DNA from: Pseudobutyrivibrio xylanivorans
GTDB lineage: Bacteria > Bacillota > Clostridia > Lachnospirales > Lachnospiraceae
Length of the DNA: 64,000 nt
Assembly (NCBI RefSeq): GCF_008935055.1
Contig: NZ_CP043028.1
Coordinates: forward strand, 963,901 to 1,027,900
Direction: 5' to 3'
Numbering within the stretch: position 1 is the first letter of the stretch; each line of letters opens with the position of its first letter. The translations under genes were made by a program, and so were the position numbers. Of this stretch, positions 16,613 to 24,699 are shown piece by piece. A model generated the notes under the pieces. That model was not told the origin of the DNA and ran no database searches. It worked only from the letters and a program-made list of their open reading frames with translations.

Positions 16613-17125
16613 ATGTCTGAAAATACAATTAATCTTAGAAAAAACCCTTCCCGCAAGGAATGCGAAAAGGTAATCAAAAAAATACTTATGACAGAGGTTT
16701 TGGAACGCGGTACTAATGAGCACTTTAAAACTGCGGCAGATTTCATGAGCTATTTTCAATCTCTTTATCCTGCAAGTGACAGTTTGACTAAGCAGGTACA
16801 ACGTGCGGTGAAATCACTTCAAATGCCAAAGGATGAACGCGGTTATTTTATTATTAACAAAACAGAATCTCAATTGGAGCAGGATAAGGAAATAGCATTT
16901 CTTTTAAAGAAAACTAACGCCAGCTTAAATCAATTTGAAGGTTATGAAACATTGTTTCTCAAAGCAGAGGGTAAATATAAGGATTATTTATACCAGCTTC
17001 TTACAGAATCAGATACATTTGCTGATAAAATTATCACTATGATTAACTCTTCTCATGGAATAATATTGTTCACAAGCAATAAACATCAATTAGAAATTTT
17101 AATAAATAGTTTGATAAATCGATGA
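16613..17125 (+). CDS. Hypothetical protein with ArgR-like shape
   Basis: This 170-residue protein is not clearly assignable. An N-terminal helical segment (about residues 10-75) ends in KQVQRAVKSLQMPKDERGYF, resembling the recognition helix and wing of ArgR. The C-terminal half (about 105-170: YETLFLKAEGKYKDYLYQLL, then GIILFTSNKHQLEILINSL) has the strand-helix rhythm of the ArgR oligomerisation domain. The ArgR PGNA and GDD signatures are missing, so arginine sensing is unlikely. The start at 16613 has AGGGGGA at good spacing. It is divergent from the AbiE pair, ends in a terminator shared with dac, and could be a regulator. Low certainty. Confidence 0.5.
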   Translation: MSENTINLRKNPSRKECEKVIKKILMTEVLERGTNEHFKTAADFMSYFQSLYPASDSLTKQVQRAVKSLQMPKDERGYFIINKTESQLEQDKEIAFLLKKTNASLNQFEGYETLFLKAEGKYKDYLYQLLTESDTFADKIITMINSSHGIILFTSNKHQLEILINSLINR

Positions 17126-17174
17126 ATTGTTTGTTACAATTAGAGAATTTTTCTTTGGTCTATAGCATATTAAA

Positions 17175-17208
17175 AACGACAGTTTAAAACTTCAAAACTG
17201 TCGTTTTA
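17175..17208. terminator. Bidirectional terminator
   Basis: ACGACAGTTT and AAACTGTCGT form a 10-bp stem. The loop is about 9 nt, with T-rich sequence on the plus side and A-rich sequence on the other. It lies between the convergent ends of the ArgR-shaped gene and dac and can serve both. Confidence 0.85.
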
Positions 17209-17254
17209 TTATATAATATATAATTTTACTGTCCTTATTCTAATATATTGTCTT

Positions 17255-18646
17255 TTATCGACGTCTTCTATGCTTTTTCCCATTATCTCTGATAATAGTC
17301 ATATTGGTTTTCTGGGGTCTAGCATGCTTACTTTTAAACCTATGCTTCATCAAAAGAATTTCGCTTGATTTGCTTCTGATGTAAAGAATAATCAATATCA
17401 CAATAATAACCGCCAGAATACTAAGTCCAATTTTCGGATAGTCTACCTGAATATATTCTTTGCCACTGCCACCTTTTTCAACTGGAAGATTATCAAATGG
17501 GTAGCTTTCTACATCCGCGTTAGCAAATTTTAAATTTGCTTGTCCTACGCTTCTATCTGCATAAGTGTATCTAATCTGGCCAACTACAGATTTATCATTC
17601 TCATCTGTGAATGGCTCTACTGTAGAGGTTACATCCAAAACACTTGCTGTCTTTGGAATAACAATAAGGCCATTCTTATCAATCTTAATAAGCTCACTAT
17701 TTTCGCTAAGTATTCCTGTGACATCCGTATCATTCTCAGAAATAGATGCAAAATCTGCAACAGAGTATTTACTGAAATTATTGAAGCAATACTCAAAAAG
17801 ATTTGTTGTATCTGTGTACTGCTCTCCAACTGTATCCTTCATTACAACGCAAATCAGAGTCATTCCATCCTTCTTTGCGTACGTTACAAGGGTAGCTCCT
17901 GCAACTACTGTATATCCAGTCTTTCCACCTAAACATGGCTCGTAGATATATTTATTTGTCTTATAGTAATGAAGCATCTGATGATGATTGTTAAGAGGGG
18001 TTGGATCAGAATGCTTATTTGTTGGAGGAATAGTATAATTCTTTGTTCCTACAATCTCTGCAAATTTCGGAATCTGATAAGCCGCTCTTGCAATCAACGC
18101 CATATCATAAGCGCTTGTATAATGTTCCTCATCAGGAAGACCATTAGAATTGTTAAAATGGGTATTTTTACACCCCAATTCTTTAGCCTTTGCATTCATC
18201 ATATCAACAAATGCTGACATGGAGCCTGCTACATGTTCACCTAATGCATAGGCACATTCGTTGGCGGATTCAAGCATCATTCCATACAGAGTCTGCTCAA
18301 CTGTCATCTCTTCGTTAACGTCTCTGGCAATGCTTGAAGAACCAAGCTCTGTTCCGTATACCGCTTCTGCTGAGAAAACAACAGTTTCATCCAATTGGCA
18401 ATTTTCCAAAACGATGAGTGCGGTCATTATTTTGGTGATACTTGCAGGATAATGAACCTCATCCATATTTTTCGAATAAAGAATTGTTCCGGTCTCCTGC
18501 TCCATTATGATTGCAGACTCCGCTACCACATCTACACCACTTGGCCAGTAATCCTCAGCCTGAACTGTCTCCACATCACATAGTAACAGACTATTAAATA
18601 AAAGTATAAAAGCTAAAAGCTTTGTTATTAATTTCCTAAAACTCAT
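17255..18646 (-). CDS. D-alanyl-D-alanine carboxypeptidase (PBP5/DacF-like)
   Basis: The 463-residue protein has an N-terminal signal peptide, then the three penicillin-binding motifs: PASITKIMTA (SxxK serine, about residue 69), SANECAYALG (SxN) and GGKTGYTVVAGATLV (KTG). A second domain follows, then a C-terminal membrane helix (IGLSILAVIIVILIILYI) and a short basic tail. These enzymes trim the terminal D-Ala from peptidoglycan stem peptides outside the membrane. A C-terminal transmembrane helix in place of an amphipathic one is a modest variation. It starts 3 bases after telA, so it belongs to an xpaC-telA-dac operon. Confidence 0.93.
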   Translation of the reverse strand: MSFRKLITKLLAFILLFNSLLLCDVETVQAEDYWPSGVDVVAESAIIMEQETGTILYSKNMDEVHYPASITKIMTALIVLENCQLDETVVFSAEAVYGTELGSSSIARDVNEEMTVEQTLYGMMLESANECAYALGEHVAGSMSAFVDMMNAKAKELGCKNTHFNNSNGLPDEEHYTSAYDMALIARAAYQIPKFAEIVGTKNYTIPPTNKHSDPTPLNNHHQMLHYYKTNKYIYEPCLGGKTGYTVVAGATLVTYAKKDGMTLICVVMKDTVGEQYTDTTNLFEYCFNNFSKYSVADFASISENDTDVTGILSENSELIKIDKNGLIVIPKTASVLDVTSTVEPFTDENDKSVVGQIRYTYADRSVGQANLKFANADVESYPFDNLPVEKGGSGKEYIQVDYPKIGLSILAVIIVILIILYIRSKSSEILLMKHRFKSKHARPQKTNMTIIRDNGKKHRRRR

Positions 18647-18649
18647 AAT

Positions 18650-19777
18650 TTACGATTTCGATGCCTCTAATAATTTTGTCTTTAATTCCTGCTCAATTTG
18701 AGAAAGCTCCTGCTCAGCATTACGACGTTTCTCCTTACCTTCAGCCTGAATTCTAAGAACCTCATCCATTGTACTAATTAGCTGCTCATTAGTGTGCTTA
18801 ATAGTCTCAATATCGACAATTCCTCGCTCTGACTCTTTTACTGTCTCTATGGTTGCAGTCTTAAGCGCATCAGCATTCTTTTTAAGCAGCTCATTTGTCA
18901 TATCAGAAACCTCTCGCTGTGCCTTTGCCGCCTGATTTGAATGCTCAACACCAATAGCAATTACCATTTGATTTTTCCATAGCGGAATTGTATTAACGAT
19001 GGTGGATTGGATTTTCTCTGCCATCATTGTATCTGAGCTCTGAACCATCCTAATCTGTGGACCACTCTGGAGCGCAATTGTTCTTGTAAGCTGAAGATCA
19101 TATAGCTTCTTTTCAAATCGATCACACATTGCAGCTAAATCCTTTGCTGCCTGAACATCTTCCTGAAGTCCTGTCTCACTTGCCTTTTTCTGAAGTTCAA
19201 CAAGCTCACCATTTCTTGTATCTTCAAGCTTCTTCTTTCCTGCCGCAATATACATTGAAAGCTCTTTAAAATAGGCCAAATTAGCTTCATACATCTGATC
19301 AAGCATTGCTACATCTTTAAGAAGAGTTGTCTCATGCTTTTCAAGCTCTGTAGTGATTACATTTACATTAGTCTCTACCTTTGAATACTTTGCTTTCATG
19401 GCGGTAAGGCGGTTTGAGCTCTTTTTAAATAATGCCTTTAAACCCTTTTCTTCCTCTGTGGCATCAAAATCCTTAAGCTCACCAATAAGCTTAGTAATCA
19501 TGTCACCAACCTCGCCCATATCTTTGGTACGAATACTATCAAGTGCCTTCTCTGAAAAATCGGAAAGCTTCTTTTGGGTTCCAGCTCCATAATTTAGAAT
19601 TGCTGTGGAATTTGATAAATCAATTTGCTTTGCGAAAGCTTCAACCTGAGCCTTTTCCTCCTCGCTGAGGATTATTTCCTCTTTCATTTCATCAGCTTTT
19701 GCTACAGGAAGCTCAGCGTCCTCTGGCATATTCACTGCATCAAATACTAACGTTGGTGTCTCTGTTTTGAATTCCAT
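18650..19777 (-). CDS. TelA/YaaN family protein
   Basis: The 375-residue, largely helical protein matches the toxic-anion-resistance family TelA. It has IDLSNSTAILNYGAGTQKKL near the N-terminus, then long helices, QLTRTIALQSGPQIRMVQSS and IPLWKNQMVIAIG. The family is linked to tellurite and cell-envelope stress tolerance, but the mechanism is unclear. I chose ATG 19777, preceded by GGGAGG; an ATG at 19798 overlaps the xpaC stop but has no such site. It pairs with xpaC, as in Bacillus xpaC-yaaN. Confidence 0.9.
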   Translation of the reverse strand: MEFKTETPTLVFDAVNMPEDAELPVAKADEMKEEIILSEEEKAQVEAFAKQIDLSNSTAILNYGAGTQKKLSDFSEKALDSIRTKDMGEVGDMITKLIGELKDFDATEEEKGLKALFKKSSNRLTAMKAKYSKVETNVNVITTELEKHETTLLKDVAMLDQMYEANLAYFKELSMYIAAGKKKLEDTRNGELVELQKKASETGLQEDVQAAKDLAAMCDRFEKKLYDLQLTRTIALQSGPQIRMVQSSDTMMAEKIQSTIVNTIPLWKNQMVIAIGVEHSNQAAKAQREVSDMTNELLKKNADALKTATIETVKESERGIVDIETIKHTNEQLISTMDEVLRIQAEGKEKRRNAEQELSQIEQELKTKLLEASKS

Positions 19778-19797
19778 TTTTTCCTCCCACTTTGTCA

Positions 19798-21003
19798 TTA
19801 TATAAGCGAATCCTGCTTCATCATTGTCTTCATAACCGAAATATCAGAAGAGATGTCCCATGCAGCATCTTGGAATAGCTGATTAAGAAGCTGCACAAAC
19901 GCATCATTTATTACATCTGTTGCATCTTCAATCTCCCTTTGTGAATTGGTTATATTCTCCACGCTCAAATTTTCTTTTCTGAGATCTACGTAGCTTTGAA
20001 GAAGCTTTTCAGTAGTTGGGAGATAATACGACATGAACTTTCTCAAATCTCCTGCCACCTCTGGTTCTTCCTTTACCTTTTTGAAAATAGAAAGCACAGT
20101 TGCCTCAAGTGTATATAGCTTGTCCGACATAGTCTCTGTATCAGGGATTAAATCATTATAATAGCGAATCTTGTTAAGGTACTCATTTCCTTCCTCTAGA
20201 ATGTTCTGTACCTCCTGTGGAAGATCCTCATCTATAGTGTAATATTTCACTTTTCCAGCCTGATTATTAGGTGTTTCTTCCTTGCTATTATTTTTTGCTT
20301 CCTCATTTAGTTGAGAATTATATTGCTCCGTACGAGAATACTGGCTATATACCTCATCTGTCAGCATTAATGTGGTCTCTTCCATGTCCAACGCAGAATA
20401 TGGAAGATATCCTCTTTTTCTCATTTGTTTTACCATGCGAAGCACTTCTTTTGGATTATATCCTGTCCGTTCAGCCAATTCTCGAATTGTAATATATGGT
20501 CTTTCACCAACAATTCTTCCGTATTCAAAATAATGCTTTATTACTTTACGATTGTTCTTTCCTGCTATTATAAGACCAATACCTGATATAAGCATTAAGC
20601 TCTCGAAAGCCATAACTCCAACAGCTATTCCAATGTCTGAGGCTGCTATTGGTATCATCAGTAAATTGCTTAGTAATGCAATTCCTGCATCAAAGGAAAT
20701 AACAGAACCTGCAACAAGCTTACCTATACCTTTGCTTTTGTTTATCTTTGTAGAAAAAAATGGAGTTCTTCTCTCTTTTTTTCCACCCAAAACACCCTTT
20801 AAGCCAGTTTCTATAGATTCCCTAATTTCAGTTCCAATATCATAACCCACGGATGTGCTTGGACTTGTTTTAAAGCCTTTTGTAGCGTCTCCTACAAAAT
20901 CTCTCACATCTCTACTCAAATGTGAAAAGTCCCCTGTTTCTGCAGCTCGATTTATACTATTTAATATTTCTTCTCCGTATTTAAATAAATCTCTGTTATT
21001 CAT
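19798..21003 (-). CDS. XpaC-family protein
   Basis: The 401-residue protein matches the XpaC family (named for 5-bromo-4-chloroindolyl phosphate hydrolysis in Bacillus). It has two hydrophobic segments (about residues 95-145), a helix-turn-helix-like ITIRELAERTGYNPKEVLRM, and a helical C-terminus (about 280-400, KIRYYNDLIPDTETMSDKLY). The enzymatic activity implied by the name is not established. It is the first gene of xpaC-telA-dac and is divergent from trmB. The membrane segments suggest it works with TelA at the cell envelope. Confidence 0.82.
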   Translation of the reverse strand: MNNRDLFKYGEEILNSINRAAETGDFSHLSRDVRDFVGDATKGFKTSPSTSVGYDIGTEIRESIETGLKGVLGGKKERRTPFFSTKINKSKGIGKLVAGSVISFDAGIALLSNLLMIPIAASDIGIAVGVMAFESLMLISGIGLIIAGKNNRKVIKHYFEYGRIVGERPYITIRELAERTGYNPKEVLRMVKQMRKRGYLPYSALDMEETTLMLTDEVYSQYSRTEQYNSQLNEEAKNNSKEETPNNQAGKVKYYTIDEDLPQEVQNILEEGNEYLNKIRYYNDLIPDTETMSDKLYTLEATVLSIFKKVKEEPEVAGDLRKFMSYYLPTTEKLLQSYVDLRKENLSVENITNSQREIEDATDVINDAFVQLLNQLFQDAAWDISSDISVMKTMMKQDSLI

Positions 21004-21122
21004 AACTTAGATTATAATGAAAATAGCTAGGTTCCGCTACTTTTTTATCTTATTCTTTATAGTATTTATACTGTATTTTTTATGTTATAATTTTTCTCGA
21101 TTTTAATGATTCGGAGGTATCT

Positions 21123-21767
21123 ATGAGACTTAGAAATATTCCTGGTGCCGATGAAGTAGTTGCAAATAGTAGCTACTGTATTAATACACCAGCAAAATTC
21201 AAAGGTTTATATAAATCACAGGTCTTTGGAAATGACAATCCTCTCCATATTGAGATTGGTATGGGTAAGGGCCAGTTTATTACTACTCTTGCAAAGCAAA
21301 ACCCTGATATCAACTACATAGGCATTGAGAGATACACAAGTGTGCTTCTCCGTGCCATCCAGAAGGTTGAGGATGAGGAGATTCCTAATCTCCGCTTTAT
21401 ATGCTTCGATGCAGCTGATATTCTTGATATATTTGCTTGTTACGAAGTGGACAGGATTTATTTAAACTTCAGCGATCCTTGGCCAAAGGATAGACATAGT
21501 AAGCGCAGACTTACGTCTTCTACTTTTCTTAACAGATACAATGCTATTCTTGCTAAGGAAGGACATATTGAGTTTAAAACTGACAATAAGGATTTATTCG
21601 ATTTTTCTGTTGACGAAATTGAGAATCATCCTCTTTGGAAGTTGGATGCTGTTACTTATGATTTGCATGGGGATACAGAGATGAACCAGGGCAATGTGAT
21701 GACAGAATATGAAGAAAAGTTTTCTTCTATGGGTAATCCAATTTACAAGCTAATCTGTAGTAGATAA
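21123..21767 (+). CDS. trmB: tRNA (guanine46-N7)-methyltransferase
   Basis: The 214-residue protein matches TrmB: LHIEIGMGKGQFITTLAKQNP (SAM binding), IGIERYTSVLLRAI, and the family signature IYLNFSDPWPKDRHSKRRLT, with a C-terminal FKTDNKDLFDFSV. It methylates N7 of G46 in tRNA variable loops. The start has CGGAGG. It is a single-gene plus-strand unit ending next to a GC-rich intergenic element that may terminate it. Confidence 0.96.
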   Translation: MRLRNIPGADEVVANSSYCINTPAKFKGLYKSQVFGNDNPLHIEIGMGKGQFITTLAKQNPDINYIGIERYTSVLLRAIQKVEDEEIPNLRFICFDAADILDIFACYEVDRIYLNFSDPWPKDRHSKRRLTSSTFLNRYNAILAKEGHIEFKTDNKDLFDFSVDEIENHPLWKLDAVTYDLHGDTEMNQGNVMTEYEEKFSSMGNPIYKLICSR

Positions 21768-21773
21768 TATTTT

Positions 21774-21915
21774 AAAGCGGCTCTTTAGTTTTTCAAAGCT
21801 CCCGCAGGGCACCCTCCGCACCTTCGCGATGGTCCTCCCGCCGGCGTAGGTCCTCCCTCGCTTGGTACGGTATCCCTGCTCGCGCCAAATAAGACTATGA
21901 TGCCGCTTTTTTATT
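21774..21915. other. GC-rich structured intergenic element
   Basis: Bases 21801-21886 are about 72% G+C (62 of 86 counted) in otherwise AT-rich DNA. The outer ends pair: AAAGCGGC at 21774-21781 with GCCGCTTT at 21902-21909, followed by a T run that could terminate trmB. Inside, GCAGGG pairs with CCCTGC, and GGTCCTCCC occurs twice as a direct repeat (21831 and 21849). No plausible start codon with a ribosome site was seen. It may be a dispersed genomic repeat or a structured RNA; I do not recognise it. Confidence 0.6.
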
Positions 21916-21976
21916 ACATCCATTTATTTGAATTAATCTCCCCAGATATTCAAATATTTCTTCTGTATCTTTACGC

Positions 21977-22010
21977 AAAAAAATATCGCCAAGAATTTCT
22001 TCTTGACGAT
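21977..22010 (-). terminator. Terminator of tRNA-Lys
   Basis: On the minus strand ATCGTCAAGAA and TTCTTGGCGAT form an 11-bp stem with one G-T pair and a GAAA-type loop, followed by a T-rich run. It begins a few bases after the tRNA 3' end. Confidence 0.88.
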
Positions 22011-22016
22011 TTGGAG

Positions 22017-22089
22017 TGCGCGACCAGGGGTTCGAACCCTGGACACCCTGATTAAGAGTCAGGTGCTCTGCCAGCTGAGCTAGTCGCGC
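22017..22089 (-). tRNA. tRNA-Lys(CTT)
   Basis: The minus strand folds into a 73-nt cloverleaf: acceptor GCGCGAC/GTCGCGC with discriminator A, D arm GCTC/GAGC, anticodon stem CCTGA/TCAGG around CTCTTAA (anticodon CTT), and T arm CAGGG-TTCGAAC-CCCTG. CCA is not encoded. It is flanked by its own promoter and terminator. Confidence 0.97.
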
Positions 22090-22128
22090 ATGTCTTATTT
22101 ATTTCTTATTGCCTCAGCAACGAAATAA

Positions 22129-22157
22129 AGTATATAGCCTTTTTCATTTTTTTGCAA
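22129..22157 (-). promoter_or_regulatory. Promoter of tRNA-Lys
   Basis: On the minus strand TTGCAA (22152-22157) and TATACT (22129-22134) are 17 bp apart. Long A-tracts just upstream (about 22158-22190) look like an UP element, as is common for stable RNA genes. The remaining gap to 22272 shows nothing else. Confidence 0.6.
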
Positions 22158-22272
22158 CCCTTTTTTTTAATTTTTTTCAATTTTTTCTTATTTTCGCGAC
22201 AGACTTTTTAAAATAGTTTCTGAATTCTGTGAAAACTTAATATATAAATACTTACTTGTATTATGTTTTATA

Positions 22273-22305
22273 AAAGCACCTGTCATTTTATGCGACAGGT
22301 GCTTT
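22273..22305 (-). terminator. Terminator after the acidic membrane protein gene
   Basis: AAAGCACCTGTCG pairs with GACAGGTGCTTT, giving a 12-bp stem, with a T run on the minus strand. It lies 6 bases beyond the stop codon of the 22311-23765 gene. Confidence 0.9.
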
Positions 22306-22310
22306 CATTT

Positions 22311-23765
22311 CTAGATGCTAGCAAAGAGCTTCTCAATCTCTTCTGCGCTCATTACCCTATTTGGATCTGTTAAATCTACTCCCACATCAGGAATAACAAT
22401 TTCTTCTTCCTTTGCTTCCTCAGCCTCAGGTTCTGAATCTGAGGCTACTTCTTCTGTTGGGAGTTCTTCATCCCCACCTACCTCTTCAAGCAATGCATCC
22501 AAGTCAGCTCCTGGGTCATCATTACTTAATATTATCTCCTCTTCCGAAGTCTCTTCCAATAGTATTTCTTCTTCTGGAGTTTCTTCAAGTATAATCTCTT
22601 CTTCAGGTGATTCTTCTGTCACTTCCTCTACAGGAACAGCTTCTGCTGTCTCCTCCAATGGCAGTTCTTCCTGTACTACCTCCTCCAGAATTATTTCATT
22701 GTCTGAGGCCTCTACACCTACTGGCTCTTCAGTCATGATTTCTTCAGTTGGTGCTTCTTCAGCTGATATTTCCTCAGCCAACGGTTCTTCTAACAGTTCT
22801 TTTTGAGGTAGCTCATCTATCGATATATCATCTGTAGATACTTCCTCAGTAGCTGCCATATCTAAATCTAATCCTAAGTCCTCAACTGGCTCTTCTGGTA
22901 ATGCTTCTTCTGACTGAACTTCTTCCGTAACAGCCATATCCAAGTCTAATCCCAAATCTTCTGTTGGCTCAGCTGCCGACTCTTCTACCAGTACTTCCTC
23001 AAGGTTAATTTCTACAGGGGATTCCATAATTGGCTCAGGAACGGCTTCTTGCCTTGGCTCTACTTTTTGTACTGGTTCTGTGGCTGGCACAATTGGTGGC
23101 GCTTGATATACAGGTGGCATTGGTGGTGCCATTTGGTATGGTTGAGACATAACCGGAGCACTATTTTGAATTTTACTCTCGATATTTGAAATTTGATTTG
23201 TCAGTTCTGTTATTTTCTGCTGAATATCAAAATTTGATTCCTTAAGCAATGCCTGCTGTTTTTCAAGAATCTGATTGTTACTTGCTTCAAGCTTTTCCTT
23301 AATTGAGAACAATTGATTTATAAGCTCATCATTTGAATTCATTAAGGCATCTGTATTTTCTTTACTTCTTGAAATAGTAACCTTTGCTACTGCCTTTTGC
23401 GCATTTATAATATCCTCAGCTGGCAAAGCACTATTTTCTTCAATATTTCTAAGTCTTTGATCTAATTCATCAAAACTCTTTTTTATGACGAGATACGAAG
23501 CCTTCTGCGCGTTATAAATATCCTCATATTTCCTTTCTTCCATATCCTTGGTTTTTAAGGTTATATCCAGCACAGCACTTATCAGGAAAAATAGCGCAAC
23601 TATCATAAGCAGTATTCCCACTGCCATGAACATGAAGTTGCTTTTGAAGTTAATCATGATATAAAGCTCCATGACTATCAACACAGCAACTGCAATACCC
23701 GATAATATGATTTGAATTTTATCTCTTGCTATTTCCCGTTGGATGTTTTTGGTGTTCTCGTCCAT
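22311..23765 (-). CDS. Membrane-anchored coiled-coil protein with acidic repeats and a FliM-like C-terminal motif
   Basis: This 484-residue protein is not assigned to a named family. It has two transmembrane helices (about 17-39 and 44-67), a coiled coil (about 75-200), a Pro-rich hinge (about 205-230) and a strongly acidic region (about 235-465). That region includes a repeat, EDLGLDLDMA followed by TEEV, twice, and runs such as EEIILEETPEEEILLEET. The last residues, VMSAEEIEKLFASI, resemble the EIDALL-type CheY-binding motif at the N-terminus of FliM. The gene begins 12 bases after a CheC-type phosphatase gene, and the pair forms an operon with a terminator. Binding of CheY~P or a FliN/CheC partner is my inference. 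Confidence 0.75.
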   Translation of the reverse strand: MDENTKNIQREIARDKIQIILSGIAVAVLIVMELYIMINFKSNFMFMAVGILLMIVALFFLISAVLDITLKTKDMEERKYEDIYNAQKASYLVIKKSFDELDQRLRNIEENSALPAEDIINAQKAVAKVTISRSKENTDALMNSNDELINQLFSIKEKLEASNNQILEKQQALLKESNFDIQQKITELTNQISNIESKIQNSAPVMSQPYQMAPPMPPVYQAPPIVPATEPVQKVEPRQEAVPEPIMESPVEINLEEVLVEESAAEPTEDLGLDLDMAVTEEVQSEEALPEEPVEDLGLDLDMAATEEVSTDDISIDELPQKELLEEPLAEEISAEEAPTEEIMTEEPVGVEASDNEIILEEVVQEELPLEETAEAVPVEEVTEESPEEEIILEETPEEEILLEETSEEEIILSNDDPGADLDALLEEVGGDEELPTEEVASDSEPEAEEAKEEEIVIPDVGVDLTDPNRVMSAEEIEKLFASI

Positions 23766-23777
23766 CTTTCCCCCTAG

Positions 23778-24386
23778 TTATTCATCCTTTTTATCAAATA
23801 GATGTACCATGTCTAATGCAAAAGAAATAGGATATAACTGCACCATAACTGAATCAATCAGATTACCTATCTTTAAATCAAATGTAATCTTTACAAAATC
23901 TATTTCTGGTGATTCAAATAGTTTTTCAAATATCTTTACACTCTCAACATCGATATTGTCTGTCTTTGGTGGCGATATATCCACTAATCTATTCAGTAGC
24001 TGCGACATTGATGATGCTGCGCTTCCCATCATCTGGTTCATTGCTTCTGATACCGCACTCAGCTGTATTTCGCCAATTTCTCCAGCTGTATTGCTTCCAT
24101 CTCCTCCCATCATTAGGTCAGCAATTATTTTTACGTCATTTTCCTTTAAAATTAAAACATTACTTCCGGAAAGTCCCTTTACATAATTGATATGAACTAA
24201 TACGCATACATTATGATAATCATCCAAAGCCTCACTTTTTCTTATGAGATCAATCTTTGGTGTTGTAATATCAACCTTTAAATTATTTAACAATGCACTG
24301 AGTGAAGTTGCTGATGATCCCATACTAATATTAGCAATCTCACCTAGTGTATCCTGTTGTTCTTTTGTTAAAGTAGCTTCTGCCAT
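23778..24386 (-). CDS. CheC/FliY-type CheY-P phosphatase domain protein
   Basis: The 202-residue protein has the CheC fold with both catalytic helices intact: D12-TLG-E16-IA-N19 in DTLGEIANISMGSSATSLS and S110-AVS-E114-AM-N117 in SAVSEAMNQMMGSAASSMS. The sequence is closest to the N-terminal part of FliY but has no C-terminal FliN domain, which matches a stand-alone CheC length. CheC proteins dephosphorylate CheY~P to adjust motor switching. No flagellar or other chemotaxis genes are in the window. It is the first gene of a two-gene operon with the acidic membrane protein. Confidence 0.85.
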   Translation of the reverse strand: MAEATLTKEQQDTLGEIANISMGSSATSLSALLNNLKVDITTPKIDLIRKSEALDDYHNVCVLVHINYVKGLSGSNVLILKENDVKIIADLMMGGDGSNTAGEIGEIQLSAVSEAMNQMMGSAASSMSQLLNRLVDISPPKTDNIDVESVKIFEKLFESPEIDFVKITFDLKIGNLIDSVMVQLYPISFALDMVHLFDKKDE

Positions 24387-24556
24387 ATAATGCCGTCCTC
24401 CTATTATTTATTTTCCCCCTTTATACGTAATCATAGTTCAAATATTCTAATTTTGATTATACAATATTTGCAATTATTAGACTACTTATGTTATTAAACT
24501 ATTTTATGACAATATTGCGAAATATTTGTGGTTAAACTGTTACTATTTGCAGATAA

Positions 24557-24580
24557 TAAAAAAGGAGCCTTTCGGCTCCA
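24557..24580 (-). terminator. Terminator of tRNA-Arg
   Basis: On the minus strand GGAGCC and GGCTCC form a stem with a GAAA tetraloop, followed by six T residues, 13 bases past the tRNA 3' end. Bases 24387-24556, upstream of cheC, are AT-rich and hold no gene that I can see. Confidence 0.92.
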
Positions 24581-24592
24581 AATAAAATATAC

Positions 24593-24664
24593 TGTTCCCT
24601 GGGGGAATCGAACCCTCAACTAGTGCTTAGGAGGCGCTTGTTATATCCATTTAACTAAGGGAAC
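24593..24664 (-). tRNA. tRNA-Arg(CCT)
   Basis: The minus strand folds as a 72-nt tRNA: acceptor GTTCCCT/AGGGAAC with discriminator A, anticodon loop CTCCTAA (anticodon CCT) and T arm with GGTTCGATTCC. The anticodon stem AGCGC/GCACT has a C-A mismatch at pair 29-41. CCA is not encoded. It reads the rare AGG codon. Confidence 0.94.
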
Positions 24665-24699
24665 GTAAATATCACAACCATTAGATTTTAATCTAATGG

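Noticed and set aside
22315-22806. Serine-rich open frame on the plus strand
   Set aside because: It is the antisense of the acidic Glu-rich repeats in the 22311-23765 gene; GAA/GAG codons read backwards give Ser/Phe codons. There is no ribosome site.
24593-24664. tRNA-Arg as a pseudogene
   Set aside because: A single C-A mismatch in the anticodon stem is not enough; the acceptor and T arms and the terminator are intact.
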